From Bacteroidota bacterium (lineage in GTDB: Bacteria > Bacteroidota > Bacteroidia > Chitinophagales > Chitinophagaceae), in contig JAUZOD010000008.1 in NCBI GenBank assembly GCA_030706635.1, positions 43,670 through 107,669 on the forward strand: a stretch of 64,000 bases of DNA, written 5' to 3'. The position numbers and the translations under genes are program-made. Under the pieces are notes generated by a model. That model was not told the origin of the DNA. It did not search any database and saw nothing but the letters and a program-made list of their open reading frames with translations. This document shows positions 26,731-35,473 of this stretch, one piece after another. The stretch's first letter is position 1. Each line of letters opens with the position of its first letter.

Positions 26731-27600
26731 TTAGTCCAGCACACCAAACTTACCCGCCTGAAAATCCTTCATGGCTTCATATATTTCATCCTGCGTGTTC
26801 ATTACAAAGGGGCCATAACTGGCTATGGGTTCATTGATCGGTTCACCGCTTAAAAGCAATACAACCGCTTTTTCGGTCGCCCTGATCGTGATTTCTTCGC
26901 CATCGTTATTAAACAATACGAAGCTGTGCTCTTCCGCTTTTTTACCATTCACTTCTATGCTTCCGTTGATCACGAGCAGGGATGCATTTTGCTCTGCAGG
27001 AATGGTTGTGGTCAATTCGCCGTCCTGATTCAATCTTATGTCAAACAAATTAACAGGAGAATAAGTATAGGCAGGTCCCTTCACCCCGTTAAATACGCCC
27101 GCAATTACGTTGACCAAACCACCGTTGCCGGGAAGCTCTGCTTTCCCCATTTGCGAAGCGGTAATAGCCTGGTAGTGCGCCGGTGTTGATTTATCCTTTT
27201 TGGGAAGATTAACCCAAAGCTGCACCATTTCGAACGGACCGCCCTTTTTAGAAAATTCCTTTTCATGAAATTCCTTATGCAGGATGCCCGCGCCTGCCGT
27301 CATCCACTGCACATCACCTGGATTGATGACGCCCCGGCTACCCGCGCTGTCATAATGTTCCACGCTTCCTTTATAGGCAATGGTGACCGTTTCAAACCCT
27401 TTATGCGGATGCACGTCCACACCTCTTATCTTTTCGGACGGGCCGAAATCAAATTCAGCGTTAAAATCCAGCAACAGGAAGGGACTGATTCTCCGCTGTG
27501 AGATATTCGCCCCCGGTATAAAATTGAATACTCTGAATCCGTCCCCAACCATGCCAGGTCTGGCAGGTCGCGGGGTTATTTTTTCTATTGATCTTTTCAT
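26731..27600 (-). CDS. Pirin family protein
   Basis: RISPFLLLDFNAEFDFGPSEKIRGVDVHPHKGFETVTIAYKGSVEHYDSAGSRGVINPGDVQWMTAGAGILHKEFHE. Confidence 0.93.
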   Translation of the reverse strand: MKRSIEKITPRPARPGMVGDGFRVFNFIPGANISQRRISPFLLLDFNAEFDFGPSEKIRGVDVHPHKGFETVTIAYKGSVEHYDSAGSRGVINPGDVQWMTAGAGILHKEFHEKEFSKKGGPFEMVQLWVNLPKKDKSTPAHYQAITASQMGKAELPGNGGLVNVIAGVFNGVKGPAYTYSPVNLFDIRLNQDGELTTTIPAEQNASLLVINGSIEVNGKKAEEHSFVLFNNDGEEITIRATEKAVVLLLSGEPINEPIASYGPFVMNTQDEIYEAMKDFQAGKFGVLD

Positions 27601-27667
27601 TGTTATTACTTTTTTGCCTGTCTTAAAACGGTGATTCAACCATGTTGTGCTCTAAATGTTTCGCCCT

Positions 27668-28048
27668 TTACTGAACAATAATGTTCAGCCCCGCATTTGT
27701 CAACGCGTCATCCACAAACGAAACCGTGGGTTTGTTTTCTTTACTGCGCTTGTTCAATGCTTCCCGTATTTGGTCATGCAATAAGTCCCTGGGCCCGTCC
27801 TCATGCCGAATAATAATTATATCGGGATGCTGATGCTTAAAGATTTTCGTTAGTTTCCGCTCTTCTTCATCCCGGATGCCGTTGATAAAAAGCGCTACGT
27901 CCACAGGGTAGAGGTGAAATTTTTCGATTGCTTCTTCGTCAGTTGATGCAGCAACAACTTCCCAATCCGCATTGCTATGCGCAAGTTCCTTTGCGATTTG
28001 CTGCATCCCTTCGTTGCGGCCAATAGTGAGTATTGTTATTTTGTCCAT
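27668..28048 (-). CDS. Hypothetical protein (receiver-like fold possible)
   Basis: MDKITILTIGRNEGMQQIAKELAHSNADWEVVAASTDEEAIEKFHLYPVDVALFINGIRDEEERKL. Confidence 0.6.
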   Translation of the reverse strand: MDKITILTIGRNEGMQQIAKELAHSNADWEVVAASTDEEAIEKFHLYPVDVALFINGIRDEEERKLTKIFKHQHPDIIIIRHEDGPRDLLHDQIREALNKRSKENKPTVSFVDDALTNAGLNIIVQ

Positions 28049-28190
28049 ACTGTTTCCTTTAAGGTGAACCAAAAGTACATTTTGGGACAGTGCATAACAA
28101 TGATATAGGATAAGGAAATGACTTGATGTAGATTAAACGGAGGGAAACCCGGCTGAAGCGTGTTAGTCATGGAAAACCCTGGAGCACCAT

Positions 28191-29213
28191 TTATTTCACT
28201 TCGAGGTAAGGCTCCAGTTTTTGAAACTTCCCCGAATCCATTTGAGCGAGTTGTTGTAACTCGCCAACCGATTTAAATCCGCCATGCTGTTCCCTGTACT
28301 GGATGATCCCTTTGGCCAACCTCCAACGGATATAGGGATGTGCCTGTAAGGATTCCTGCGCGGCCGAATTCAGGTCAATTTTCTTCAGGTTCGCTGACCG
28401 GATATGTAAGAAAGGTCTGATATTCTCAAAAGTTGAATCCGCCAAACCAAAGGTTTCACGCAACTGATCAACATCGTAAAAACCACCCAGCTTTTCTCTG
28501 AAATGTATGATCCGGGACGCCAGCTTTATGCCTATTCCCGGAAGTTGGCGCCACACAGAAGAATCTGCCTGGTTGATATCCAGGTCTTCCGGTTTTTTTC
28601 TGTCGAAAGCATAGGAGAAATAATTTGACGCATGTTCTGCGCCTGTGTTCTGCTGCTTCCACTGAGCCCCGCTTTTCTGCCCGTGCGGCTGAACTTTGAT
28701 CCGTTGTTCACGAATAGCAGCCGGTTGTTCAGCGATCCTCACATAGGGAAACAGTCTTTCATAGTCCTCGCTTTTCAGACCATATAATTTTCTCAGATCC
28801 GAAGCACTCCGGAAACGGCCTCCCCTTTGAATATAATGCATTATCGTAAACACCAGTTTGTCCTGCAATCCCAAACGATGCCAGTCTGCTCCGGAGATCC
28901 TGTTGGGATCAAAATAAAATGGGGTTGGTTTGTTTTCCATTTCACCGGATACAATATTTTCCCGGGGGCCATAATGTATTGAATCACCGGGCGATCCGGC
29001 TTGCGCGCCGTAGCGCGGTTCTGCTGCTTCGGCAGACCGGAATTTCCGGATACCTTCTCCATATTTCTGATAAGCTTTCTCATCCCGTGAGCCGATGGGG
29101 GGTTGAACAAAATAGGGAACTACGAACAAAATCATAATAACAGCCAGCAATACCAGAATACCCAGACGCTCCTTTCGCGTAAATGTCAAATACGCATAAA
29201 TCTTTTCCCACAT
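28191..29213 (-). CDS. Helix-hairpin-helix (ComEA-like) DNA-binding protein
   Basis: DINQADSSVWRQLPGIGIKLASRIIHFREKLGGFYDVDQLRETFGL repeated HhH units; N-terminal TM segment. Confidence 0.8.
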   Translation of the reverse strand: MWEKIYAYLTFTRKERLGILVLLAVIMILFVVPYFVQPPIGSRDEKAYQKYGEGIRKFRSAEAAEPRYGAQAGSPGDSIHYGPRENIVSGEMENKPTPFYFDPNRISGADWHRLGLQDKLVFTIMHYIQRGGRFRSASDLRKLYGLKSEDYERLFPYVRIAEQPAAIREQRIKVQPHGQKSGAQWKQQNTGAEHASNYFSYAFDRKKPEDLDINQADSSVWRQLPGIGIKLASRIIHFREKLGGFYDVDQLRETFGLADSTFENIRPFLHIRSANLKKIDLNSAAQESLQAHPYIRWRLAKGIIQYREQHGGFKSVGELQQLAQMDSGKFQKLEPYLEVK

Positions 29214-29230
29214 ATTCTTTTTATTAAAGA

Positions 29231-29265
29231 TAAATGGGCATTGCGCCAGGCGCAATACCCATTTA
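29231..29265. terminator. Near-perfect 35-nt hairpin downstream of the OMP gene (- strand)
   Basis: TAAATGGG-c-ATTGCGCC-a-GGCGCAAT-a-CCCATTTA. Confidence 0.65.
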
Positions 29266-29315
29266 GTGGAAAAATAACCACCGTCCTCAATCCGATTGCA
29301 TCCGGCTAACCGGAA

Positions 29316-30026
29316 CTAATAATAATAATATCTGCGTGGACGCGGCGCATGCCTCCGCTGTCTTTCAGTGCGTCTGTACTCGGGCAGGGCGTGTCCTAAC
29401 CCGATAATCAGCCCGGCATTAAGTCCAAATTGATAAATAGAAGGGTTGGAATAATACCCGTTGTGACTTTCCCCAAAACTTCCCAAATAATATCCCGATC
29501 CCTGGTCGGGTGCCGTGCCTGACAGTAATCTCGCGCTTATTCTCAAGCCTACTCTTCTGGTAAAATATATGTTCGCGCCGGTTTGAAGACCCCAGGCTAA
29601 GCCGGCGTTGCTGGAAAGGTCATCCGGTCCGGGCGTGTAAACAGCGGCTCCCAGCAATACACCAAAGAATAAATGAACAGGCGATCCCGGAACCTGTACG
29701 GTTGAAACGGGGCCAAGCATGATATAGTTGATCCCCGCCTGCGTTTGATAGAATGGCGCCCTGTTAATGGGGCTGCCGTAATCATACATCTTTGCTGTTG
29801 CATCAACCCGGTCATACATCAATTCCAAACCAAAATGCCGGTTAAAATTAAACTGGAAAGAACCTCCCAGGTTGATGGCATCACCCAGGCGGCCATAAGA
29901 ATCATTGAAATTGAGTTTCTCGGGAAATGTGTAACCTGCCATCGGGATGAATTCAATGGATGACTGGCCAAAGGAAAGGCCCAGTAGTCCAAACAGGAAA
30001 CAGGTTAACCAGATCGTTTTTTTCAT
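29316..30026 (-). CDS. Outer membrane beta-barrel protein
   Basis: Signal peptide; alternating beta-strand pattern; aromatic C-term YYYY. Confidence 0.75.
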   Translation of the reverse strand: MKKTIWLTCFLFGLLGLSFGQSSIEFIPMAGYTFPEKLNFNDSYGRLGDAINLGGSFQFNFNRHFGLELMYDRVDATAKMYDYGSPINRAPFYQTQAGINYIMLGPVSTVQVPGSPVHLFFGVLLGAAVYTPGPDDLSSNAGLAWGLQTGANIYFTRRVGLRISARLLSGTAPDQGSGYYLGSFGESHNGYYSNPSIYQFGLNAGLIIGLGHALPEYRRTERQRRHAPRPRRYYYY

Positions 30027-30106
30027 AAAGTTTGTTTTGAATCTGCATTGAGACCTGGTATTAACGCAGATGTTTAAGTTTAGTATTGTTAAACCCTTGC
30101 AAAAAG

Positions 30107-30194
30107 AGTTGACGGTTTACGGATGACGGTTGACCGTCTTCAGGTGCGGATTTCCGCCTAAATTCGGTCAACCGTCATCCGTCAACCGTCATCC
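30107..30194. repeat. Heptad-armed palindromic element, family A (A2), overlapping the MBL gene 3' end
   Basis: AGTTGAC GGTTTAC GGATGAC GGTTGAC - core CTTCAGGTGCGGATTTCCGCCTAAATTCG - GTCAACCGTCATCCGTCAACCGTCATCC. Confidence 0.92.
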
Positions 30195-30964
30195 CTTATT
30201 TCCAGTCCATCATATGCAAGCTCCATGCCATCCGGTAATTCCGCCTGCACATCGACATGTTTTCCCAACTGATGGCTGATGTGTGTAAAATAGGCTTTTG
30301 GTATCTGAAGTTCCTGAACAAGGCTAATCGCTTGATCCAGGTTAAAATGGGAGATGTGTTTTTCCCTTCTGAGGGCATTCAGCACCAGCACGTCACTGCC
30401 AAGGATTTTTTTCTTTTCAGATTCCTCTATCCGGTTCGCATCGGTGATGTAAGTAAAATGGCCGAAGCGAAACGCAAGCACCGGCATTTTCAAATGCCAA
30501 ACCTGCACCGGGATCACCTCAATGTCGCCCACCCAAAAAGGCTCTGTCGTCATGGTGTTCAACCGGATCTCCGGAACACCCGGATAACGAAAATCGGTAA
30601 AGGCATAAGGAAATTCGCGGATAATCACTTCCTGCGTCATTTCATTGGCATAGACATCCATCGGCTTTCCGGAGAAATAATTGAATGCGCGGATATCGTC
30701 CAACCCGGCAATATGGTCCTTATGCGGATGCGTAAACAAAACGGCATCCAGCCGGGTAACAGATGCCCGGAGCATCTGGCAGCGGAAATCGGGGGTGGTG
30801 TCTACCACAAGCCGCGTTGTTTCCGATTCAACCAGTATGCTTGAACGCAGCCGTTTGTCTTTTTCGTCTGAAGAGTGGCAGACCGGGCAGGGGCACGCGA
30901 TCATGGGAACACCGCTGCTGGTACCGCTTCCGAGGAAGGTGACTTTTAAAGAGGGATGATTCAC
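30182..30964 (-). CDS. MBL-fold metallo-hydrolase (PhnP-like)
   Basis: FLGSGTSSGVPMIACPCPVCHSSDEKDKRLRSSILVE; FTHPHKDHIAGLDDIRAFN; stop codon inside A2. Confidence 0.9.
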   Translation of the reverse strand: MNHPSLKVTFLGSGTSSGVPMIACPCPVCHSSDEKDKRLRSSILVESETTRLVVDTTPDFRCQMLRASVTRLDAVLFTHPHKDHIAGLDDIRAFNYFSGKPMDVYANEMTQEVIIREFPYAFTDFRYPGVPEIRLNTMTTEPFWVGDIEVIPVQVWHLKMPVLAFRFGHFTYITDANRIEESEKKKILGSDVLVLNALRREKHISHFNLDQAISLVQELQIPKAYFTHISHQLGKHVDVQAELPDGMELAYDGLEIRDDG

Positions 30965-31105
30965 ACACCGAAAATACTTAAAAACTTTCAGGAGAAAGTC
31001 AAACGGGATTTACTCCATGACTAGTGCCGGTCCCACCTTTATAAGAACGCTCAAAGGTTCTGTGTATGGGTTTTATGCATGACCACCCGGCCGTGCAAAG
31101 AAAAA

Positions 31106-31369
31106 TCAAGCCTGCGGTTTAAGAAGATTCTCCAATAACTTTCTGCTTTCCGGGGGCAACTCGTCTGCTTCTATTTTCAACTGGGGAATGATGTCAATCA
31201 GGGTATTGATGCGCCCCTCAAGCGGCAGAAACTTATTGAGTACAAGCACTTTCTTTTCTTCCAGGATGCAATAACCGCTTTGAAAATTGCCTCTTTCATA
31301 CCTGACTACATACCCGGTTTCATGCATGAGTTTTTCAATTTTTTCCAGCGTGCCGGTATTGTATTTCAT
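31106..31369 (-). CDS. Hypothetical protein co-oriented with and immediately downstream of porX
   Basis: MKYNTGTLEKIEKLMHETGYVVRYERGNFQSGYCILEEKKVLVLNKFLPLEGRINTLIDIIPQL. Confidence 0.7.
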   Translation of the reverse strand: MKYNTGTLEKIEKLMHETGYVVRYERGNFQSGYCILEEKKVLVLNKFLPLEGRINTLIDIIPQLKIEADELPPESRKLLENLLKPQA

Positions 31370-31421
31370 CATGCAAAGTTCCTGTTTCAGTTGCATTTGG
31401 AAATGATAGTTTATCCACAAA

Positions 31422-32981
31422 TTACCCTTTCCCCGACATCTTAATCACCGGCACAATCATCTCTTCCATGCTTACGCCCCCATGTTGAAAGCTGTTCCTG
31501 TAATAGTTCGCGTAATAATTATAGTTGTTGGGATAACACAGAAATCCATCGCCTCTGGCAAATATGAAGGACGAATTGATGGTTGGCGCAGGAAGTCCTG
31601 CTTCTTTGGGATCCCGGAAGGCCAGCACTTCTTTTGCTTCATAATTCAAATTCCGCCCGTGCTTATAGCGAAGGTTGGTTGTCGTTTGTTTATCGCCGAT
31701 CACTTTATAGGGCGTTTTTACCCGTACACTGCCATGATCGGTAGCCAGTACAATCGTTATTTTTTTATCCGCAATCTTCTTCAGGGCCTGATGGAGCGGA
31801 GAATGTTCGAACCAGCTGCTGGTGATGCTACGGTAACTCGCCTCATCGCTGGCGAGTTCTTTCAACACTTCCATCTCCGTTCGTGCATGACTGAGCATAT
31901 CCACAAAATTATAAACGATCACATTCAGGTCGTTGCTCATGAGGTTATGCATATTGTTAACCAGATCCTGACCCGCCTGATGGTTCAGCACTTTGGTATA
32001 AGATGTTTTGAGGTGATCCATTTTCAAGCGCTTCAGCTGACTACGGAAAAATTCTTCTTCTGAAAGATTCTTCCCGCCTTCATCTTCATCGTTTTTCCAC
32101 AGCGTCGGAAAGAGGGCATTTATTTCGACCGGCAGAAGCCCCGCGAATATGGCATTGCGGCAATACTGCGTCGCTGTTGGCAGAATACTATAAAAAGTTT
32201 CTTCCGACTGGATCCTGAAATTCCGGGCAAATACCGGCTGTATGGCTTTCCACTGATCAAAGCGCAGGTTGTCAATCAGCACAAAAAACATCGGCACACC
32301 TTTTTCCAGGTTCGGAAAAACTTTACTGCGCAACAGGGTATGGGACATAACAGGCGCGTCGGTGTGTTTTGGATTTACCCATCTGACATACTGCTTCGAA
32401 ATAAATTTAAAAAATTCTGTATTGGCCTCCTGTTTCTGGGTTTGAAATACTTCCTGCATTTCGGGACTGTTGCTTTTCTCCATTTCCAGTTCCCAGTACA
32501 CCAGCTTTTTATACAGATCCATCCATTCGTTGTAATCCGGATTGTCGTTCAGTGTCATAAACAGTTCGCGGAACTGCTGTTGGTATGCTGTAGTGGTGGT
32601 TTCTCCAACCAGTCTTTTGTTATCTATGATTTTTTTCAGGCTCAGCAGCACCTGGTTCGGATTCACGGGCTTAATCAGGTAATCGGTGATCTGACGGCCA
32701 ATGGCCTCGTCCATCAGATTCTCCGTCTCATTCTTGGTAATCAGCACCACCGGTATCTGCTGGTTGGCTTCTTTGATTTTGGCCAGTGTTTCCAGTCCGC
32801 TGATGCCGGGCATCGTTTCGTCCAGCAACACCACATCCACCGGATTTTCCTTCACAAAGTCTATTGCATCCAGGCCATTGGTGATTGCCGTCACTTCATA
32901 TCCCTTATTTTTCAAAAAAAGAATATGCGATTGCAGGCTCTCGATCTCATCGTCCACCCAAAGTATCGTTCCTAATGCCAT
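31422..32981 (-). CDS. porX: PorX-type response regulator with PglZ/alkaline-phosphatase-like domain (T9SS regulator)
   Basis: Receiver domain ILWVDDE...DVVLLDETMPGISGLETL...LITKNE; PglZ-like FFVLIDNLRFDQWKAI...TQYCRNAIFAGLLP...VLATDHGSVRV. Confidence 0.9.
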   Translation of the reverse strand: MALGTILWVDDEIESLQSHILFLKNKGYEVTAITNGLDAIDFVKENPVDVVLLDETMPGISGLETLAKIKEANQQIPVVLITKNETENLMDEAIGRQITDYLIKPVNPNQVLLSLKKIIDNKRLVGETTTTAYQQQFRELFMTLNDNPDYNEWMDLYKKLVYWELEMEKSNSPEMQEVFQTQKQEANTEFFKFISKQYVRWVNPKHTDAPVMSHTLLRSKVFPNLEKGVPMFFVLIDNLRFDQWKAIQPVFARNFRIQSEETFYSILPTATQYCRNAIFAGLLPVEINALFPTLWKNDEDEGGKNLSEEEFFRSQLKRLKMDHLKTSYTKVLNHQAGQDLVNNMHNLMSNDLNVIVYNFVDMLSHARTEMEVLKELASDEASYRSITSSWFEHSPLHQALKKIADKKITIVLATDHGSVRVKTPYKVIGDKQTTTNLRYKHGRNLNYEAKEVLAFRDPKEAGLPAPTINSSFIFARGDGFLCYPNNYNYYANYYRNSFQHGGVSMEEMIVPVIKMSGKG

Positions 32982-33076
32982 GGTATTGTATTTCGTAATT
33001 CTAAAGGTAGTTTATCAGCCAGTCATTCCTAAATTTGGGTCTGGATTTGATTTCTTTTAACAAAACCAAATGAGCA

Positions 33077-34285
33077 ATGGGCGCAGGTTCTCAGAAAATC
33101 ATCAATGATCCGGTTTATGGTTTCATCACCATCGACTCTCCGCTGATCCTGGAGCTGATCCGGCACCCTTTTTTCCAGCGGCTTCGGCGCATTCAGCAAA
33201 TGGGTTTCGCTCATTTAGTTTACCCGGGCGCTGTTCATACCCGCCTGCATCATGCGCTTGGCGCTTATCACCTGATGGGGAATGCGCTGAACACGCTGAA
33301 AACGAAGGGTATTGAGATCAGTGAATCCGAATCGCTGGGCGCCAGGGCAGCCATTCTGCTGCACGACGCCGGGCATAGTCCTTTTTCCCATTCCCTTGAA
33401 AACAAACTGATCGACATACAGCATGAAACAGTTTCTCTCCAGATCATGCAACAGCTCAATAAAGAACTGGATGGTCAGCTGACAACAGCCATTAATATTT
33501 TCACCGACCGATATCCCAAACGATTTTTGCATCAGTTGGTTTCCGGTCAGCTGGATGTGGACAGAATGGATTATCTCAACCGGGACAGTTTTTTTACCGG
33601 TGTATCCGAGGGAGTTATCGGGTATGACCGCATACTGCATATGCTAACGGTTCATCATGGGGAATTAATGGTTCAGGAAAAAGGAATTTATTCTATTGAA
33701 AAATTTCTGGTCGCGCGACGACTGATGTACTGGCAGGTTTACCTGCACAAAACGGTAGTCAGTGCGGAAAGCATGCTGGTAAAGATAATTCAGCGTGCAA
33801 AAGAGCGGATCGCATTTGGTGAACACCTGTATTCGGGATCTTCAGCACTGGATTATTTTCTTTCGCATTCTCCAAAGGATCCGCTGGAATACCTGGAACT
33901 TTTTGGCCTGCTTGATGATTACGATGTTATGGGCGCTTTAAAATTATGGATGAATCACGAGGATAAAGTATTGTCGATACTCAGCAGTATGCTCATCAAC
34001 CGTCGCCTGCTCAAAGTAAGATTACAGGCCGAACCATTCGATGAAAAAATGCTGGAATTCCACCGGGCCCATGCGATGCGGACACTAAACCTGAATGCCG
34101 GAGAAGCAGCCTATTTTGTTTTTAACGGAGAACATGCCAACACCACCTATAACCCCGAGGACGAAAAAATAAACATTCTTTTCAAAGACAATTCGATACG
34201 GGACATCTCCCAGGTTGACAATGCCCTGATCAGCCGGAGTCTGGCAACAGCCGTGAAAAAATTCTATATTTGTTATGTTGCCTGA
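33077..34285 (+). CDS. HD-domain phosphohydrolase (dGTPase-like)
   Basis: RLRRIQQMGFAHLVYPGAVHTRLHHALGAYHLM...LLHDAGHSPFSHSLE...DVDRMDYLNRDSFFTGV. Confidence 0.9.
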   Translation: MGAGSQKIINDPVYGFITIDSPLILELIRHPFFQRLRRIQQMGFAHLVYPGAVHTRLHHALGAYHLMGNALNTLKTKGIEISESESLGARAAILLHDAGHSPFSHSLENKLIDIQHETVSLQIMQQLNKELDGQLTTAINIFTDRYPKRFLHQLVSGQLDVDRMDYLNRDSFFTGVSEGVIGYDRILHMLTVHHGELMVQEKGIYSIEKFLVARRLMYWQVYLHKTVVSAESMLVKIIQRAKERIAFGEHLYSGSSALDYFLSHSPKDPLEYLELFGLLDDYDVMGALKLWMNHEDKVLSILSSMLINRRLLKVRLQAEPFDEKMLEFHRAHAMRTLNLNAGEAAYFVFNGEHANTTYNPEDEKINILFKDNSIRDISQVDNALISRSLATAVKKFYICYVA

Positions 34286-34323
34286 GAACTCAGGCAGGAC
34301 CGTTTTATTCCAAATAAATCATT

Positions 34324-35385
34324 ATGCAATTTTCTGCTGAGCAGATCGCGGCGCTGATAAATGGCAAAGTAGAAGGAGATCCGAATATTTCTGTGGATTC
34401 CTTTGGAAAGATCGAAGAAGCAAGGCAGGGACAGCTCGCGTTTCTGGCGAATCCAAAGTATGAAGATCATCTCTATACAACGAAGGCATCGGTGATCCTG
34501 GTGAATGACAGCCAGGCGCTCAGGGAAAAAATATCGTCCACGTTGATCCGGGTACCGGATGCTTATCTTGCCTTTGCCGCTTTACTTTCGAAGTACCAGG
34601 AAATGATGAAACAGCAACTCACCGGCATTCAGGAACCTTCCTATATTTCCAAATCAGCCATACTCGGTGAGCATATTTTTGTCGGCGCGTTTGCGTTTAT
34701 CGGCGAGCAGGTGAAGATTGGAAATAATGTAAAGATCTACCCTCAGGTTTATCTGGGCGACCGGGTAACCATCGGGGATGATACCATCATTCTACCCGGT
34801 GCGAAGATCTATTCTGATTGTGTGATCGGAAAAGAAGTGCTGATCCACGGCGGCTGCGTGATCGGCAGTGACGGATTCGGCTTTGCCCCGCAGCCGGATG
34901 GCAGTTTCAAAAAGATCCCGCAGATGGGCAATGTGGTGGTAGAAGATTTTGTGGAAATCGGCGCCAATACAACAATTGACCGCGCCACCATTGGGTCCAC
35001 TTTAATTCACACGGGCGCCAAACTGGACAATCTCATCCAGATTGCGCACAATGTGGAAATAGGCAATAATACCGTTATCGCTGCACAGGCGGGCGTTTCC
35101 GGAAGTACTAAACTCGGAAAGAATGTGATGGTTGGGGGCCAGGCGGGCATCGTGGGTCACATCCATATTGCTGATGGCAGCAAGATCAATGCACAGAGCG
35201 GCGTCACAAAATCCTTGAAGACACCCAACAGTGCCGTAACAGGAAGTCCCGCTTACGATTATACCAGTGCTCTGAGAAGCCAGGTGGCTAACCGCCATTT
35301 ACCGGATTTCGAAAAACGTATCCAGGAGTTGGAGAAAAAGCTGCAGGTATTACTGGATAGTGGACAGTTGACAATAGACAGTTGA
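34324..35385 (+). CDS. lpxD: UDP-3-O-(3-hydroxymyristoyl)glucosamine N-acyltransferase
   Basis: Left-handed beta-helix hexapeptides; GADGFGFAP-like [46 protein letters not shown]; last residues SGQLTIDS encoded by heptad repeats. Confidence 0.95.
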   Translation: MQFSAEQIAALINGKVEGDPNISVDSFGKIEEARQGQLAFLANPKYEDHLYTTKASVILVNDSQALREKISSTLIRVPDAYLAFAALLSKYQEMMKQQLTGIQEPSYISKSAILGEHIFVGAFAFIGEQVKIGNNVKIYPQVYLGDRVTIGDDTIILPGAKIYSDCVIGKEVLIHGGCVIGSDGFGFAPQPDGSFKKIPQMGNVVVEDFVEIGANTTIDRATIGSTLIHTGAKLDNLIQIAHNVEIGNNTVIAAQAGVSGSTKLGKNVMVGGQAGIVGHIHIADGSKINAQSGVTKSLKTPNSAVTGSPAYDYTSALRSQVANRHLPDFEKRIQELEKKLQVLLDSGQLTIDS

Positions 35386-35393
35386 CAATGGAC
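35359..35393. repeat. Single-armed family A heptad array (A3) over the lpxD stop codon
   Basis: AGTGGAC AGTTGAC AATAGAC AGTTGAC AATGGAC; lpxD TGA at 35383-35385 inside. Confidence 0.85.
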
Positions 35394-35473
35394 GATGCAG
35401 CGCTGAGCGTGGGGAAGCTGAGCATTGTGCCGGGAGTTTTTTTATTTTTTTTACTTTTAATTTAATCACCCTT

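Noticed and set aside
34279-34296. TGCCTGAG-AA-CTCAGGCA palindrome at the end of the HD-domain gene
   Set aside because: Perfect but short, with only a 2-nt loop and no T-run; could be chance or a weak hairpin, and no second copy noticed.
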